Shown here: positions 39,344-49,552 of the stretch, piece by piece
Position numbering within the stretch: the first letter of the stretch is position 1
How the letters are laid out: each line of letters begins with the position of its first letter
Assembly: GCA_965204685.1 (NCBI GenBank)
Contig: OZ242004.1
Location: 3,844,001 to 3,908,000, forward strand
Source of the DNA: Bin87 sp965204685
GTDB lineage: Bacteria; Chloroflexota; Dehalococcoidia; Lucifugimonadales; UBA3495
Direction of reading: 5' to 3'
Length of the DNA: 64,000 bases
Translations under genes and position numbers: made by a program
Notes under the pieces: model-generated
Seen by the model: the letters and a program-made list of their open reading frames with translations, nothing else
What the model was told of the DNA's origin: nothing
The model's database searches: none

Positions 39344-39733
39344 ATGAGAGAAGTCCTTAGGTCCAAAATCCATCGCTGTTGGGTGACCAGTTCCAATCTG
39401 GGGTACGTGGGCAGCATCCTCATCGACCGTGATCTCATGGAGCAGACGGACATCGTCGCCTTCGAGAAGGTCCAGGTGCTGAATATCAACAACGGCGCCC
39501 GCTGGGAAACCTACGCCCTGCCGGCCGAGCGCGGCAGCGGCACCATCGCCGTTCAGGGCGCCGCCGCCCGGTTGTGCCAGGAGCGCGACTGCCTCATCAT
39601 CCTCGCTTTTGAGGTCACCGACGAGCCTGTGGATCCCCGCATGGTGTTGGTCGACGAGAACAACAAATTCCTGGAGTGGATCGAAGGTTCAATGTATGCC
39701 GAACCCCAGCCCGAGCCCGTCGCGCTTTTCTGA
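39344..39733 (+). CDS. panD: Aspartate 1-decarboxylase
   Basis: The 129-residue pyruvoyl enzyme makes beta-alanine from aspartate. YVGSILID contains the self-cleavage site Gly23/Ser24, Lys9 lies in RSKIHR, and INNGARWETYALP carries the Thr/Tyr of the active site. GAGGAG lies before ATG 39344. No other pantothenate gene is nearby. Instead its end overlaps a methyltransferase gene by 38 bases, unlike normal pantothenate operons. Confidence 0.95.
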   Translation: MREVLRSKIHRCWVTSSNLGYVGSILIDRDLMEQTDIVAFEKVQVLNINNGARWETYALPAERGSGTIAVQGAAARLCQERDCLIILAFEVTDEPVDPRMVLVDENNKFLEWIEGSMYAEPQPEPVALF

Positions 39734-40571
39734 GCGGGAGACGGAAGAATACTACGACGCTGAGGACGCCCTCTACCGTTCCTTCTGGGACGCAGAGGGC
39801 TCCCTGCACTGGGGTGTGTTCGACGGCCCCGAAGAACCGGGCTCCGGTTCGCCGGACTGCGACTCAAACATCCGAGACGGCTTTCTGGCCGCCTGTTCCC
39901 GGCTCAATGCCATCATGCTGGAGAACTCCGGCATTGATGGCTCTGCAAGGGTCCTTGACCTGGGCTGCGGCAACGGGAACACGGCCACCTGGCTGTGTCG
40001 CGCCACCGGCGCTCGCGTTACCGGCATCGACCTGAGCGGGGTACGCATCGCTAACGCCGTCGAGTCGATGGACGCGGTGCCGGAGCTGGCCCCGCGCCTG
40101 GAGTTCCACAAGGCTTCGGCCACCGAACTCCCATTCGCGGATGCCGCTTTCTCCCACGTCTGGAGCCAGGCCACCATCTACCACATCCCTGATAAGGAAA
40201 AGACGCTGCGGGAAGCGTACCGGGTGTTGCGGCCCGGCGGCGTGCTGGTCTTTGACGACCTCACCAAACCCAAACCCGACATCAGCGACGAGGCATGCAC
40301 TTTTGTGTACGACCGGCTGCTGTTCGACACGGACTTCAGCTTCCGGTCGTACATGGACGCCCTGCGCGAAACCGGCTTCAAGGTGCTGGAGGCCCGGGAC
40401 CTGTCCGCGCATCTGGCCCGCAGCTATTCCTGTCTATCACAGATGGCCGCCGCCGGCGAAGATCCCGAACGACGGGAACGTTTCTCCGCGCTCTCCGACG
40501 CCTACCTGAAAATGGTGCAGGCGGTGCGCAACGAAGAATTGGGCTGGGCCCAATACCTCTGCGTCAAGTAG
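39696..40571 (+). CDS. SAM-dependent N-methyltransferase, sarcosine/dimethylglycine methyltransferase-like (copy 1)
   Basis: The 291-residue class I methyltransferase has SAM motif VLDLGCGNGNTATWL, GIDLSGVRIANA as the acidic loop and WSQATIYHIPDKEKTLREAY, then RVLRPGGVLVFDDL. The N-terminal segment EEYYDAEDALYRSFWDAEGS and the following HWGVFD match the region that binds the small amino-acid substrate in glycine/sarcosine/dimethylglycine methyltransferases. Its start lies inside panD, implying coupled translation, so beta-alanine is a plausible substrate. This role is inferred. Confidence 0.85.
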   Translation: MPNPSPSPSRFSERETEEYYDAEDALYRSFWDAEGSLHWGVFDGPEEPGSGSPDCDSNIRDGFLAACSRLNAIMLENSGIDGSARVLDLGCGNGNTATWLCRATGARVTGIDLSGVRIANAVESMDAVPELAPRLEFHKASATELPFADAAFSHVWSQATIYHIPDKEKTLREAYRVLRPGGVLVFDDLTKPKPDISDEACTFVYDRLLFDTDFSFRSYMDALRETGFKVLEARDLSAHLARSYSCLSQMAAAGEDPERRERFSALSDAYLKMVQAVRNEELGWAQYLCVK

Positions 40572-40606
40572 ACGCACCAAGATCTGAGCTACGAAAGGAG
40601 CTGTAT

Positions 40607-41458
40607 ATGGTAACGGGTCACCGGTTTTCGGAACAGGAGACCGAGGAATACTACGACGCCGAGGACGTCATCTACCGCTCCGTGTGGGATGCCGACGGCA
40701 GCGTACACTGGGGGGTCTTCGACAGCGAACCCGCCGGCGATGACAACATCCGCGAGGAGTTCCGCAGCGCGGGTATCCGCCTCAACGAATTGATGGTGCA
40801 ATATGCGGGCATCGACGCCAACTGCCGCGTCCTCGACGTCGGCTGCGGCAACGGTACCAATGTGGTCTGGGTGCACCGCAATACCGGCGCTCACGCCACT
40901 GGCATCGACCTCAGCGGAGTCCGCATCGCCAACGCCGTGGCGTCCCTGGAACAGATGCCGGAACTCGCCGGGAAAGTGGCCTTTGAGAAGGCGTCGGCTA
41001 CCGAACTCCCCTTCGCGGACGGGACGTTCACCCACGTTTGGAGCCAGGCCACCATCTACCATGTGCCCGACAAAGTGAAGGTGCTTGAGGAAGCCTTTCG
41101 TGTTCTCGAACCCGGCGGCCAGTTCATCTTCGATGACCTCATCAAGCCCCGTACCAATATCAGCGAATCGGCGCGCACGTTCGTCTACGACCGCCTGCTC
41201 TTCGACACCGACTTCAGCTTCTACTCGTACATGGACGCGCTGGTCAAGGTGGGCTTCCGCGTACTGCAGGCCCGCGACCTGTCGTCCCACCTCGCTCGCA
41301 GCTACACCTACCTGTCCCGGTTGGCGTCCATAGCGGAGGGTCCGGAGGGATACCAGGACCGCTTCGACTACCTGACCGATGCCTATATGAAGACGGTAGA
41401 AGCCATCAACAACGACGAGCTGGGATGGGCGCAGTACCTATGCATCAAACCGGCCTAG
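40607..41458 (+). CDS. SAM-dependent N-methyltransferase, sarcosine/dimethylglycine methyltransferase-like (copy 2)
   Basis: This 283-residue protein is a close paralogue of the preceding gene product, starting 35 bases after it with AAAGGAG before ATG 40607. EEYYDAEDVIYRSVWDADGS, VLDVGCGNGTNVVWV, WSQATIYHVPDKVKVLEEAF and the C-terminal DELGWAQYLCIK align throughout. Two diverged copies suggest successive methylation steps on one amine, as with the GSMT/SDMT pair that makes glycine betaine. Confidence 0.85.
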   Translation: MVTGHRFSEQETEEYYDAEDVIYRSVWDADGSVHWGVFDSEPAGDDNIREEFRSAGIRLNELMVQYAGIDANCRVLDVGCGNGTNVVWVHRNTGAHATGIDLSGVRIANAVASLEQMPELAGKVAFEKASATELPFADGTFTHVWSQATIYHVPDKVKVLEEAFRVLEPGGQFIFDDLIKPRTNISESARTFVYDRLLFDTDFSFYSYMDALVKVGFRVLQARDLSSHLARSYTYLSRLASIAEGPEGYQDRFDYLTDAYMKTVEAINNDELGWAQYLCIKPA

Positions 41459-41486
41459 TCCGATACCTGCCGCGGAGCAATTACCC

Positions 41487-42131
41487 ATGCCTGAATCGGG
41501 AAGCATAAATCCGGACGAGAGAGTCCAATGGGTCTACTCGTCCACCACCAACGACGAGTTGGCCGAGCGTTACGACCAGTGGGCTCGCGAGTACGACGAC
41601 GACCTGGAAAACACGTTCGTCTGGCTTGCGCCCCTGCGCGGCGCTGAGACCCTCGCCGAGCATGTGGCTAAAGACGCCAAGATCCTTGACGCCGGCGCCG
41701 GTACCGGCCTGGTCGGAGTGGAACTCCAGCGTCTGGGCTACGGCGACATTTGCGCCATGGACCTTTCGGAGGGAATGCTGGAGGAAGCCCGCTCCAAGGG
41801 CTGTTACAACGACTTCCGGCAGATGGCCCTGGGCGACCACCTGGATTTCGAATCCGACGCCTACGACGCGGTCATCAGCATCGGCGTCTTCACCCCGGGC
41901 CACGCGCCACCCAATTCCTTCGTGGAACTTTGCCGTGTAACCAGGCCCGGCGGTCACATCGTTTTCAGCATGCGGCCCGACACCCACGTCGAGCTCGGAT
42001 TCAAAGAACAGCAGGACGCTCTCGTCGCCAGCGGCGCCTGGTCCCTGGTCGGCGTCACCGAGCCGTTCCAACCTCTGCCCAAGGGGGAGCCGGAAGTGAT
42101 GCACCAGATCTGGGTCTACCAGGTGAACTGA
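41487..42131 (+). CDS. SAM-dependent methyltransferase, METTL27 (WBSCR27)-like
   Basis: The 214-residue class I methyltransferase has AERYDQWAREYDDDLENTFVW at the N-terminus, ILDAGAGTGLVGVELQRLGY as SAM motif I, GDICAMDLSEGMLEEAR and VTRPGGHIVFSMRPDT. It resembles the METTL27 group rather than the two preceding betaine-type enzymes. It starts 28 bases after copy 2 and ends before a strong terminator, so it is the last gene of the panD operon. Confidence 0.83.
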   Translation: MPESGSINPDERVQWVYSSTTNDELAERYDQWAREYDDDLENTFVWLAPLRGAETLAEHVAKDAKILDAGAGTGLVGVELQRLGYGDICAMDLSEGMLEEARSKGCYNDFRQMALGDHLDFESDAYDAVISIGVFTPGHAPPNSFVELCRVTRPGGHIVFSMRPDTHVELGFKEQQDALVASGAWSLVGVTEPFQPLPKGEPEVMHQIWVYQVN

Positions 42132-42160
42132 TCCGACAGCATCGCAAGTACGACATGATC

Positions 42161-42191
42161 GAGGGGCGACCGAACGGCCGCCCCTCTTTTT
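42161..42191 (+). terminator. Intrinsic terminator of the panD-methyltransferase operon
   Basis: Arms GAGGGGCG (42161-42168) and CGCCCCTC (42179-42186) are followed by five T residues (42187-42191), a standard rho-independent terminator. Confidence 0.8.
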
Positions 42192-42233
42192 GTACTCAAT
42201 AACCGGCGCGTTACCGCGTGACTGAACCGCGAC

Positions 42234-42262
42234 TTGACCGCTTATTCTCACCGTGATATTCT
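42234..42262 (+). promoter_or_regulatory. Sigma-70-type promoter of the thiamine operon
   Basis: TTGACC (42234-42239), 17 bases, TATTCT (42257-42262); transcription would start about 20 bases before the riboswitch aptamer. Confidence 0.7.
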
Positions 42263-42285
42263 CGCGTCATAAAATCGAATAGGTT

Positions 42286-42383
42286 TCTGGCGGGAGCTTG
42301 GTTATGCCAGGCTGAGAGGGCGGCCGAAAAAAGCCGCCGACCGTAGCACCTGATCCGGGTAATGCCGGCGTAGGAAGTTGGAA
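42286..42383 (+). ncRNA. TPP riboswitch (THI element) aptamer
   Basis: The conserved thi-box segments are present in order: GGCTGAGAGGG (42310-42320) and ACCTGATCCGGGTAATGCCG (starting 42348) followed by GCGTAGGAAG. A GC-rich P3-like arm lies between. It binds thiamine pyrophosphate and lowers expression of the downstream transporter and thiC. Confidence 0.95.
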
Positions 42384-42397
42384 TCATCTTTTACGTG

Positions 42398-42433
42398 CCG
42401 CCAGAGTTTTAGAGCCTGGCGGTTTCTCGTTTT
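42398..42433 (+). terminator. Riboswitch expression platform: conditional terminator hairpin
   Basis: Arms CCGCCAG (42398-42404) and CTGGCGG (42416-42422) with an 11-base loop are followed by an interrupted T tract (TTTCTCGTTTT). It lies 15 bases after the aptamer, so TPP binding probably favours termination here. Confidence 0.65.
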
Positions 42434-42481
42434 GCGGCGACCGCCTCCGTTCACCCATTCGAAGCAATCGGGAGGTTGGTT

Positions 42482-43984
42482 ATGCTGGATACCACCGTAG
42501 GGATCATTACCCTGGTAATCGCATGCGCCGTGTTCCTCGTCCTGGGCCTGACCTATGCCTGGCGCCGGCGTCGCCAGAGCGTGGAGGACTACACTACCTC
42601 GCGCAACCACGCGCCCTTCAACGTCGGCGTCGCCACCCTGGTCGCCTCCATGTTCGGCACCTGGGTGCTGATGAGTCCCGGCGAGTCGGGCGCCAACTTC
42701 GGCATTATCTCCCTGGTCGGCTACGCCCTGGGCATGGCGGGAATCCCGGTCATGTTCATGTTCGTGGGACCGCGCATCCGGCAGCTGATGCCCAACGGTC
42801 ATTCCATCACCGAGTACGTCCGGCATCGTTTCGGTCTGACGCCTTTCATCGCCATTGGCGTGGCCATCATTTTCGTAATCGGCATATTCATCACCGCGGA
42901 GATGGTGGCGATCACCAACGCGGTGAGCGCGCTGACCGGATCGCCCAAGTGGGCAACCGCCGTGGCCGTGGGCGTGGTGGTCATCGCCTACACGGCCTAC
43001 GGTGGCCTGCGGGTGTCCATCTACACCGACCGCATCCAGTTCTGGGTGCTGATTCCGGTGCTGCTGCTGCTGGTGATAGTAGCGGGGGTACTGGTCGGCA
43101 GGACGGAGGTTTGGGAGGCCGCCGGGCAGGCCGGTCGATTGTCGGTCAGTTCCGCGGGCAGTTACTACTTCGGCATCGTGCTCATTATCGGCATCGTGGC
43201 GTCCAACGCTTTCCATCCCGGAATGTGGCAGCGGGTGTACACGGTGGAGAACCAAAGGGCGCTGAACCGCAGCCTGTGGGGCGCGGCGGCTCTATCCATT
43301 CCGCTGACCTTCCTCATGGGAATGGCCGGCATCGCCGCCGTGGGCAACGGCTCGGTCGCGCCGTTCGGATTCCCGGAGGTTAGCGTCGCCCTGTTTGCCC
43401 TGGCCGGCGACGTGTTTCCGCTGTGGATGCACTTCCTGCTGCTGATTTGCGCGCTGATGCTGGCCATGAGCACGCTGGACACCATGATGAACGGCCTGGC
43501 CAGCAATATCGCCGCCGATATGGGAACCATGCGAATCAGCCGGGGAACGCTGATGTGGGTGGCGCGTCTGGCAACCATAGCGGTTGCGATACCGGCAATC
43601 GTAGTCGCCACCAAGGCCAACAGCGTCCTGTACGTTTTCCTGGTGGCCGACCTGATCGGCGCTGCGGTTGCCGTGCCGATGCTGGTGGGGCTGTACTCAC
43701 GGCGTATGCCAGGCTGGGGAGTGCTGTTGGCCGGCGGCGTAGGCTTAGTAGTTGGCGCCCTGTTTTACCCAAAACAGGACTTCGTGTCCCATTGGGCGAT
43801 CCCCGCTCCAATAGCGGGCGAGCAGATGCTGTTCGCCTTCGGAGCGGCTCTGGTTATATCCTCGGCGATTTCTGCCGCCATAGTGTGGGGTCAGCGCCTC
43901 GTGGCTCCCGACAGCCAGTACGACTTCGCCATCCTCAACTCCGATGTCAGCCTGATTGATGAACCCGCCGTAGCAGACAACTGA
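42482..43984 (+). CDS. Sodium:solute symporter (SSS) family transporter, probable thiamine-precursor transporter
   Basis: The 500-residue protein has about 13 membrane helices with SSS-family landmarks (TTSRNHAPFNVGVATLVASM, GFWV-like GTWVLMSPGES, YTAYGGLRVSIYTD, NAFHPGMWQRVYTVEN). GGAGG lies 6 bases before ATG 42482. Its place directly behind a TPP riboswitch and before thiC suggests uptake of thiamine or its pyrimidine precursor. TPP-riboswitch-controlled SSS genes in marine SAR11 (thiV) have been proposed for this role. Substrate is inferred. Confidence 0.85.
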   Translation: MLDTTVGIITLVIACAVFLVLGLTYAWRRRRQSVEDYTTSRNHAPFNVGVATLVASMFGTWVLMSPGESGANFGIISLVGYALGMAGIPVMFMFVGPRIRQLMPNGHSITEYVRHRFGLTPFIAIGVAIIFVIGIFITAEMVAITNAVSALTGSPKWATAVAVGVVVIAYTAYGGLRVSIYTDRIQFWVLIPVLLLLVIVAGVLVGRTEVWEAAGQAGRLSVSSAGSYYFGIVLIIGIVASNAFHPGMWQRVYTVENQRALNRSLWGAAALSIPLTFLMGMAGIAAVGNGSVAPFGFPEVSVALFALAGDVFPLWMHFLLLICALMLAMSTLDTMMNGLASNIAADMGTMRISRGTLMWVARLATIAVAIPAIVVATKANSVLYVFLVADLIGAAVAVPMLVGLYSRRMPGWGVLLAGGVGLVVGALFYPKQDFVSHWAIPAPIAGEQMLFAFGAALVISSAISAAIVWGQRLVAPDSQYDFAILNSDVSLIDEPAVADN

Positions 43985-44004
43985 CACTGGCCGCAATATC
44001 CGTA

Positions 44005-44026
44005 GGGGCGAAAACGAAATCGCCCC
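44005..44026. repeat. GGGGCGA/TCGCCCC intergenic palindrome
   Basis: Arms at 44005-44011 and 44020-44026 lie in the 85-base gap between the transporter and thiC. No T-run follows, so it is more likely an mRNA-processing or stability hairpin than a terminator. Confidence 0.5.
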
Positions 44027-44069
44027 CACTTCGTTTCAACCCCCATCAACCGGCAGGAGGAACCACGGT

Positions 44070-45950
<1,881 letters not shown>

Positions 45951-45973
45951 GCGTCGGATGCCGCCGCTTTACA

Positions 45974-46003
45974 GGGGCGAACCCGCGGCCGCGGGTTCGC
46001 CCC
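45974..46003. repeat. Perfect 30-bp palindrome after thiC
   Basis: The 15-base arm GGGGCGAACCCGCGG and its exact complement meet without a loop, 23 bases after the thiC stop. It belongs to the same GGGGCGA family as other gaps and may serve as terminator-like end for thiC. Confidence 0.6.
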
Positions 46004-46054
46004 ACTTTAGTGCGAGTACAATGGAGACACACTCGCTCGCAAGGAGGCGCGCAA

Positions 46055-46498
46055 ATGGCTGCGTCAGCCAAAGCCGATACATCCACACCGTCCGGCGACA
46101 CCCCGATGCTGGCCCGCTTGACCGACGGGAGGAACATTGCCATCTTCAACGGCGCCAAAGGCAGGTTGCCGGATACCGAGTGGTTTGAGGTGGACTGCGA
46201 CGATGAGGGCCGCATCGTGTTGACGCCGGTTCAGGCCATCCCCACCGAAGCGGTTGCCTGGGCTCGGGAAAAGGACGTCATAGCGGCGGCGCAACAGCAG
46301 CGCCCGTACCAGCATCTGACGGTTGATGAACTGCGCGAGGTCGAGGAACTCACCATCGAGGAGTGGTTTGACGAGTTGGAGGCTCGTGGCGTCGTCAGTC
46401 GCAATACGAAAGTGCCCGGTGAACTCTCAGTCAAGCCGGTAGCCCGCGTCCCCGGGGCATTGGAGCGCTTTTTGAAGGAACGTCGCGGAGAGGCTTAG
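46055..46498 (+). CDS. Probable antitoxin of a PIN-toxin pair
   Basis: The 147-residue protein is not recognised as a named family. Its N-terminal half (ARLTDGRNIAIFNGAKGRLP ... EGRIVLTPVQ) could be a small beta domain and the middle is very acidic (LTVDELREVEELTIEEWFDE). AAGGAGG lies before ATG 46055. The following PIN-domain gene starts directly at its stop codon, so a toxin-antitoxin role is inferred from context. Confidence 0.65.
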   Translation: MAASAKADTSTPSGDTPMLARLTDGRNIAIFNGAKGRLPDTEWFEVDCDDEGRIVLTPVQAIPTEAVAWAREKDVIAAAQQQRPYQHLTVDELREVEELTIEEWFDELEARGVVSRNTKVPGELSVKPVARVPGALERFLKERRGEA

Positions 46499-46900
46499 AT
46501 GCTGCCTACACCCCAGCCGTCAATCGCTTATGTTGACGGGTCGGCGCTGCTGTCTATCATTTTTGAGGAGAGTTCCGGCCCACCCACCGCACGGCGGCTG
46601 GCGCAGTTCTCTCGGCTGATTTCCTCAATCCTACTGGAGGCAGAAGTACGCGCTGCCTTGCACCGGGCGGGCCAGGATTACGACCCTCGTTGGTTGTCAA
46701 ACATCGTCTGGATTTACTCCCTCCGCCCCCTCAGCGATGAAATAGCCGCCACATTGCAGGTGCGCTACCTGCGCAGTGGCGACCTTTTGCACGTTGCCAC
46801 CGCGCTGTATGCCGTCCGCACCAGCGACGTTGAACTAGCGTTTATTACGCTGGACAATAACCAGCGCGAGGCGGCGGCCGGCTTGGGATTCTTCACCTGA
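46499..46900 (+). CDS. PIN-domain toxin (VapC family)
   Basis: The 133-residue PIN protein has the acidic positions Asp in AYVDGSALLSI, Glu in LLEAEVRAAL, Asp in RSGDLLHVATAL and Asp in FITLDNNQREAA. It starts at the base after the stop codon of its probable antitoxin. It is the second VapC-type module of the window and differs clearly from that at 9273. Confidence 0.85.
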   Translation: MLPTPQPSIAYVDGSALLSIIFEESSGPPTARRLAQFSRLISSILLEAEVRAALHRAGQDYDPRWLSNIVWIYSLRPLSDEIAATLQVRYLRSGDLLHVATALYAVRTSDVELAFITLDNNQREAAAGLGFFT

Positions 46901-46907
46901 AGACCGC

Positions 46908-46935
46908 GCAGGGGCGAATGATCATTCGCCCCTGC
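46908..46935. repeat. Perfect 28-bp palindrome
   Basis: GCAGGGGCGAATGA and its complement meet without a loop, between the VapC gene and the first dioxygenase gene, which converge here. Nearly the same element occurs at 48040-48063. Confidence 0.6.
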
Positions 46936-46962
46936 CTGCTCTAACTATGTCGCGGTCAGCAT

Positions 46963-48009
46963 CTATCTGAACACCGCCAGGCACTTGGTGGAGTTGAAGA
47001 TGTACGTTTCGTACCAATCGACGATCTCCGCCTGGTAGCCGAGTTCGTCCACTGCGCCCACCAGGCACGCCCAGTTCAGCAGTTCCTGCTGGCCGGCGTC
47101 CTCAATCTGCGCGGTTGAGATTCCGGCCCACGCCTGGTAGTCACCCGCCTTCATTTCCTCGAACCGTGCCCGGTCCGATTCGATGTCGGGGTACAGCCAC
47201 CAGTTCTTCTCGGTCAGGAACGCGTGGGACCACGACGACGACGCAATCAGCGCGACGCGCCACGGCGAGTCCTTGAGCGCCTGCGCCGCCGCCGCGCCAA
47301 TCTGCATGCAGCGCTTGGGCGATGGACCGGGCGGGTCCGGATCCGGCGAACGTTCCTCGCTGCCGCCCTGGTTGCGGATGACCCGACTGCCGTAGCAATT
47401 CACCAGCATCGGCACCACCGGATAGTCGAACCCCTTGCGGTCATAATCGAGGTACAGGATCGTGTTCAGGATGGCGTGGCCCAGCCCCGGCTCGTGCAGT
47501 GGCTGGTAGGCGTAGGACATGTCAACGCCCCGGTCGATCATGCCCGACACCAGGGCCCGCGCGCCCTCCTTGTGCCCCTTGTAGTTGAACACCGTGTCCG
47601 CGCCTTCATCCCAGACGTTCCGGCGCGCTGATCCATTGCCGTTGTCGAAGGGCTGGCAGTTGAACTCGTCGTAGGCCAGCACGCAGAAGGGCGGGATGAT
47701 GTCCTCTTTGAAATTCTCGTACTGGTCGTCTCCCCAGATCACCACGAAGTCGGGGTTGAAGGCGTCCAGTTCCTTGCGCAACTCGCGGAAGCCGGCCACC
47801 ATGCGCTCCCGCAGGCGCACTGCCGAGGCGTACCCTTCGTCTTCGCCGAATTCCACCCGCATGGGCTCCGGCCAGTTCAGCGGGTTTTTCATCTCGGCGG
47901 GGATCCGGTCGTTGGTCCGCAGCGTCCGCTTCAGCGACGATTCTCCATCCTCGTCGGGCCGGATGAACGACGGCGAATGCGTCAGTCCCAGCCCCAGTAT
48001 TTCCGCCAT
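46963..48009 (-). CDS. Class III extradiol ring-cleavage dioxygenase-like protein (copy 1)
   Basis: The 348-residue protein resembles LigB/gallate-dioxygenase-type non-haem iron enzymes. It has ILGLGLTHSPSF with a likely metal-binding His at the N-terminus, NPDFVVIWGDDQYENF centrally, and ASSSWSHAFLTEKN with a second conserved His. It would open catechol- or gallate-like rings with O2. The adjacent upstream gene on the same strand is a close paralogue. The real substrate is not predictable. Confidence 0.8.
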   Translation of the reverse strand: MAEILGLGLTHSPSFIRPDEDGESSLKRTLRTNDRIPAEMKNPLNWPEPMRVEFGEDEGYASAVRLRERMVAGFRELRKELDAFNPDFVVIWGDDQYENFKEDIIPPFCVLAYDEFNCQPFDNGNGSARRNVWDEGADTVFNYKGHKEGARALVSGMIDRGVDMSYAYQPLHEPGLGHAILNTILYLDYDRKGFDYPVVPMLVNCYGSRVIRNQGGSEERSPDPDPPGPSPKRCMQIGAAAAQALKDSPWRVALIASSSWSHAFLTEKNWWLYPDIESDRARFEEMKAGDYQAWAGISTAQIEDAGQQELLNWACLVGAVDELGYQAEIVDWYETYIFNSTKCLAVFR

Positions 48010-48039
48010 GATTGCCCTCCTGCTTCGATGTATTGCCGT

Positions 48040-48063
48040 AGGGGCGAATAATCATTCGCCCCT
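48040..48063. repeat. GGGGCGAAT palindrome between the two dioxygenase genes
   Basis: Arms AGGGGCGAAT (48040-48049) and ATTCGCCCCT (48054-48063) are nearly identical to the palindrome at 46908-46935, so copies flank the first dioxygenase gene on both sides. Confidence 0.6.
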
Positions 48064-48086
48064 GCCAGTGTGCGTTATCCGACGGC

Positions 48087-49121
48087 CTACTTGAAGATCG
48101 CCAGGCACTTGTTGGAGTTGAACACGTAGGACTCGACGTAGTCGAGGATTTCAGGCTTGTAGTCCAGCGTGTCCATGGCGCCGGCCAGACACATCCAGTT
48201 CAGCATCTCCTGCTGGCCGGCGTCCTCCACCTGCTCCGTCGAGAGCCGGGCCCAAGCCTGGTAATCACCGGCCTTGAGTTCCTCGAACCGGGCCCGGTCC
48301 GATTCGGTGTCGGGCCACAGCCAGTGGTTCTTCTCCACCAGGAAGGCGTGGGACCAGGACGACGAGGCGATCAGCGCCACCCGGTAGGGCGAGTCCTTGA
48401 GGGCCTCCGCCGTGGCCGCTCCGACTTGCAGGCACCGCTTGGGCGTCGGCCCGGGCGGGTCCGGATCCGGCAGGTACTCAACAGCCCCGCCGCGGTTGCG
48501 GATGACGCGGCTGCCGTAGCAGTTGACCAGCATCGGCACTACCGGATAGTCAAAGCCCTTCCGGTCGTAATCGAGGTAGAGCAGGGTGTTCAGGATGGCG
48601 TGGCCCAAGCCGGGCTCGTGCAGCGGCTGGTACGCGTAGGCCATGTCGACACCCCGGTCGATCATGCCGGACACCAGCGCCCGCGCCGCCTCTTTGTTCC
48701 CCTTGTACTTGAAGACCTTGTCCTTGGGTTCATCCCAGAAGTTCCGCTGCCGGTGGGCGAAGGGCTGGCACTCGAAATCGTCGTAGGCCAGCACGCAGAA
48801 GGGCGGGATGATGTCCTCGCGGAAGTTCTCGTACTGGTCGTCGCCCCAGATCACCACGAAGTCGGGGTTGAAGGCGTCCAGCTCCTCGCGGATGCGGCGG
48901 AAGCCGGCCACCAGCCTGGCCCGATGCTCCAGCGACGACGTGTAGCCCTCGTCCTCGCCGTACTCGATGCGCATGGGCTCCGGCCAACTGGTGGGGTTCT
49001 TCAGTTCGTTGGGGATGTTCTTGTTGCCCTTAAGGGTGCGCGTCAAGGGATAGGCTCGATCTTCGTCGGGAGCCATCAACCCCGGGTAGTGTGTCATGCC
49101 CAAGCCCAGGATTTCTGCCAT
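48087..49121 (-). CDS. Class III extradiol ring-cleavage dioxygenase-like protein (copy 2)
   Basis: The 344-residue paralogue of the downstream gene shares LGLGMTHYPGLMAPDEDRAY, FNPDFVVIWGDDQYENF, AYAYQPLHEPGLGHAILNTL and SSSWSHAFLVEKN. The tandem copies have remained similar in length and motifs, suggesting either two related substrates or a heteromer. GGAAGGTG precedes ATG 49121. Confidence 0.8.
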   Translation of the reverse strand: MAEILGLGMTHYPGLMAPDEDRAYPLTRTLKGNKNIPNELKNPTSWPEPMRIEYGEDEGYTSSLEHRARLVAGFRRIREELDAFNPDFVVIWGDDQYENFREDIIPPFCVLAYDDFECQPFAHRQRNFWDEPKDKVFKYKGNKEAARALVSGMIDRGVDMAYAYQPLHEPGLGHAILNTLLYLDYDRKGFDYPVVPMLVNCYGSRVIRNRGGAVEYLPDPDPPGPTPKRCLQVGAATAEALKDSPYRVALIASSSWSHAFLVEKNHWLWPDTESDRARFEELKAGDYQAWARLSTEQVEDAGQQEMLNWMCLAGAMDTLDYKPEILDYVESYVFNSNKCLAIFK

Positions 49122-49552
49122 TTCATCACCTTCCATGCTTCATTGCGGTATTGACGGTATTGATGGCGACATTTTCTGTATCCCGCCGGGATGTGTCAAC
49201 TGAAAACGCGCGCGCCGGTAATCCTACCGCCCGGTATTCGAAAACCTTACCGCCGTCGCGTTGCGGCCACGGTAAGTGGAGCGTCCACATGTCGCCTTCT
49301 CATCGACCGCTCTGTCCCGGATTCGTCGAATGGTACAATCGAGCATCGTCAACCGGCCCGCCGCCATCAGTAGCAGCTTTTCAAGGTCATCGTCAGAATC
49401 AGGATTTGCCGGATTCAGGGATTATCAAGATTGAGTAGATGCCGTTGAGCATGACCGCAATCCTGAAAATTCGATAATCCGGTGAATCCTGATTCAGACG
49501 ATTGATTGCAGACAGCAAGAACTTTTCAATCAACTATCAGAGAGGTAATCCC
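49122..49552. other. 431-base intergenic region between divergent genes
   Basis: No coding frame is convincing. The region separates the minus-strand dioxygenases from the plus-strand thioredoxin-reductase-like gene. Its right half is an inverted-repeat element (49389-49502). Confidence 0.5.
49389..49502. repeat. Inverted-repeat element with AATCCTGATTC ends
   Basis: Arms 49389-49406 (ATCGTCAGAATCAGGATT) and 49485-49502 match at 17 of 18 positions in inverted orientation. The interior also contains related GGATTCAGGGATTATCA-type sequence. It resembles small interspersed repeats found widely in environmental genomes. Confidence 0.5.
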
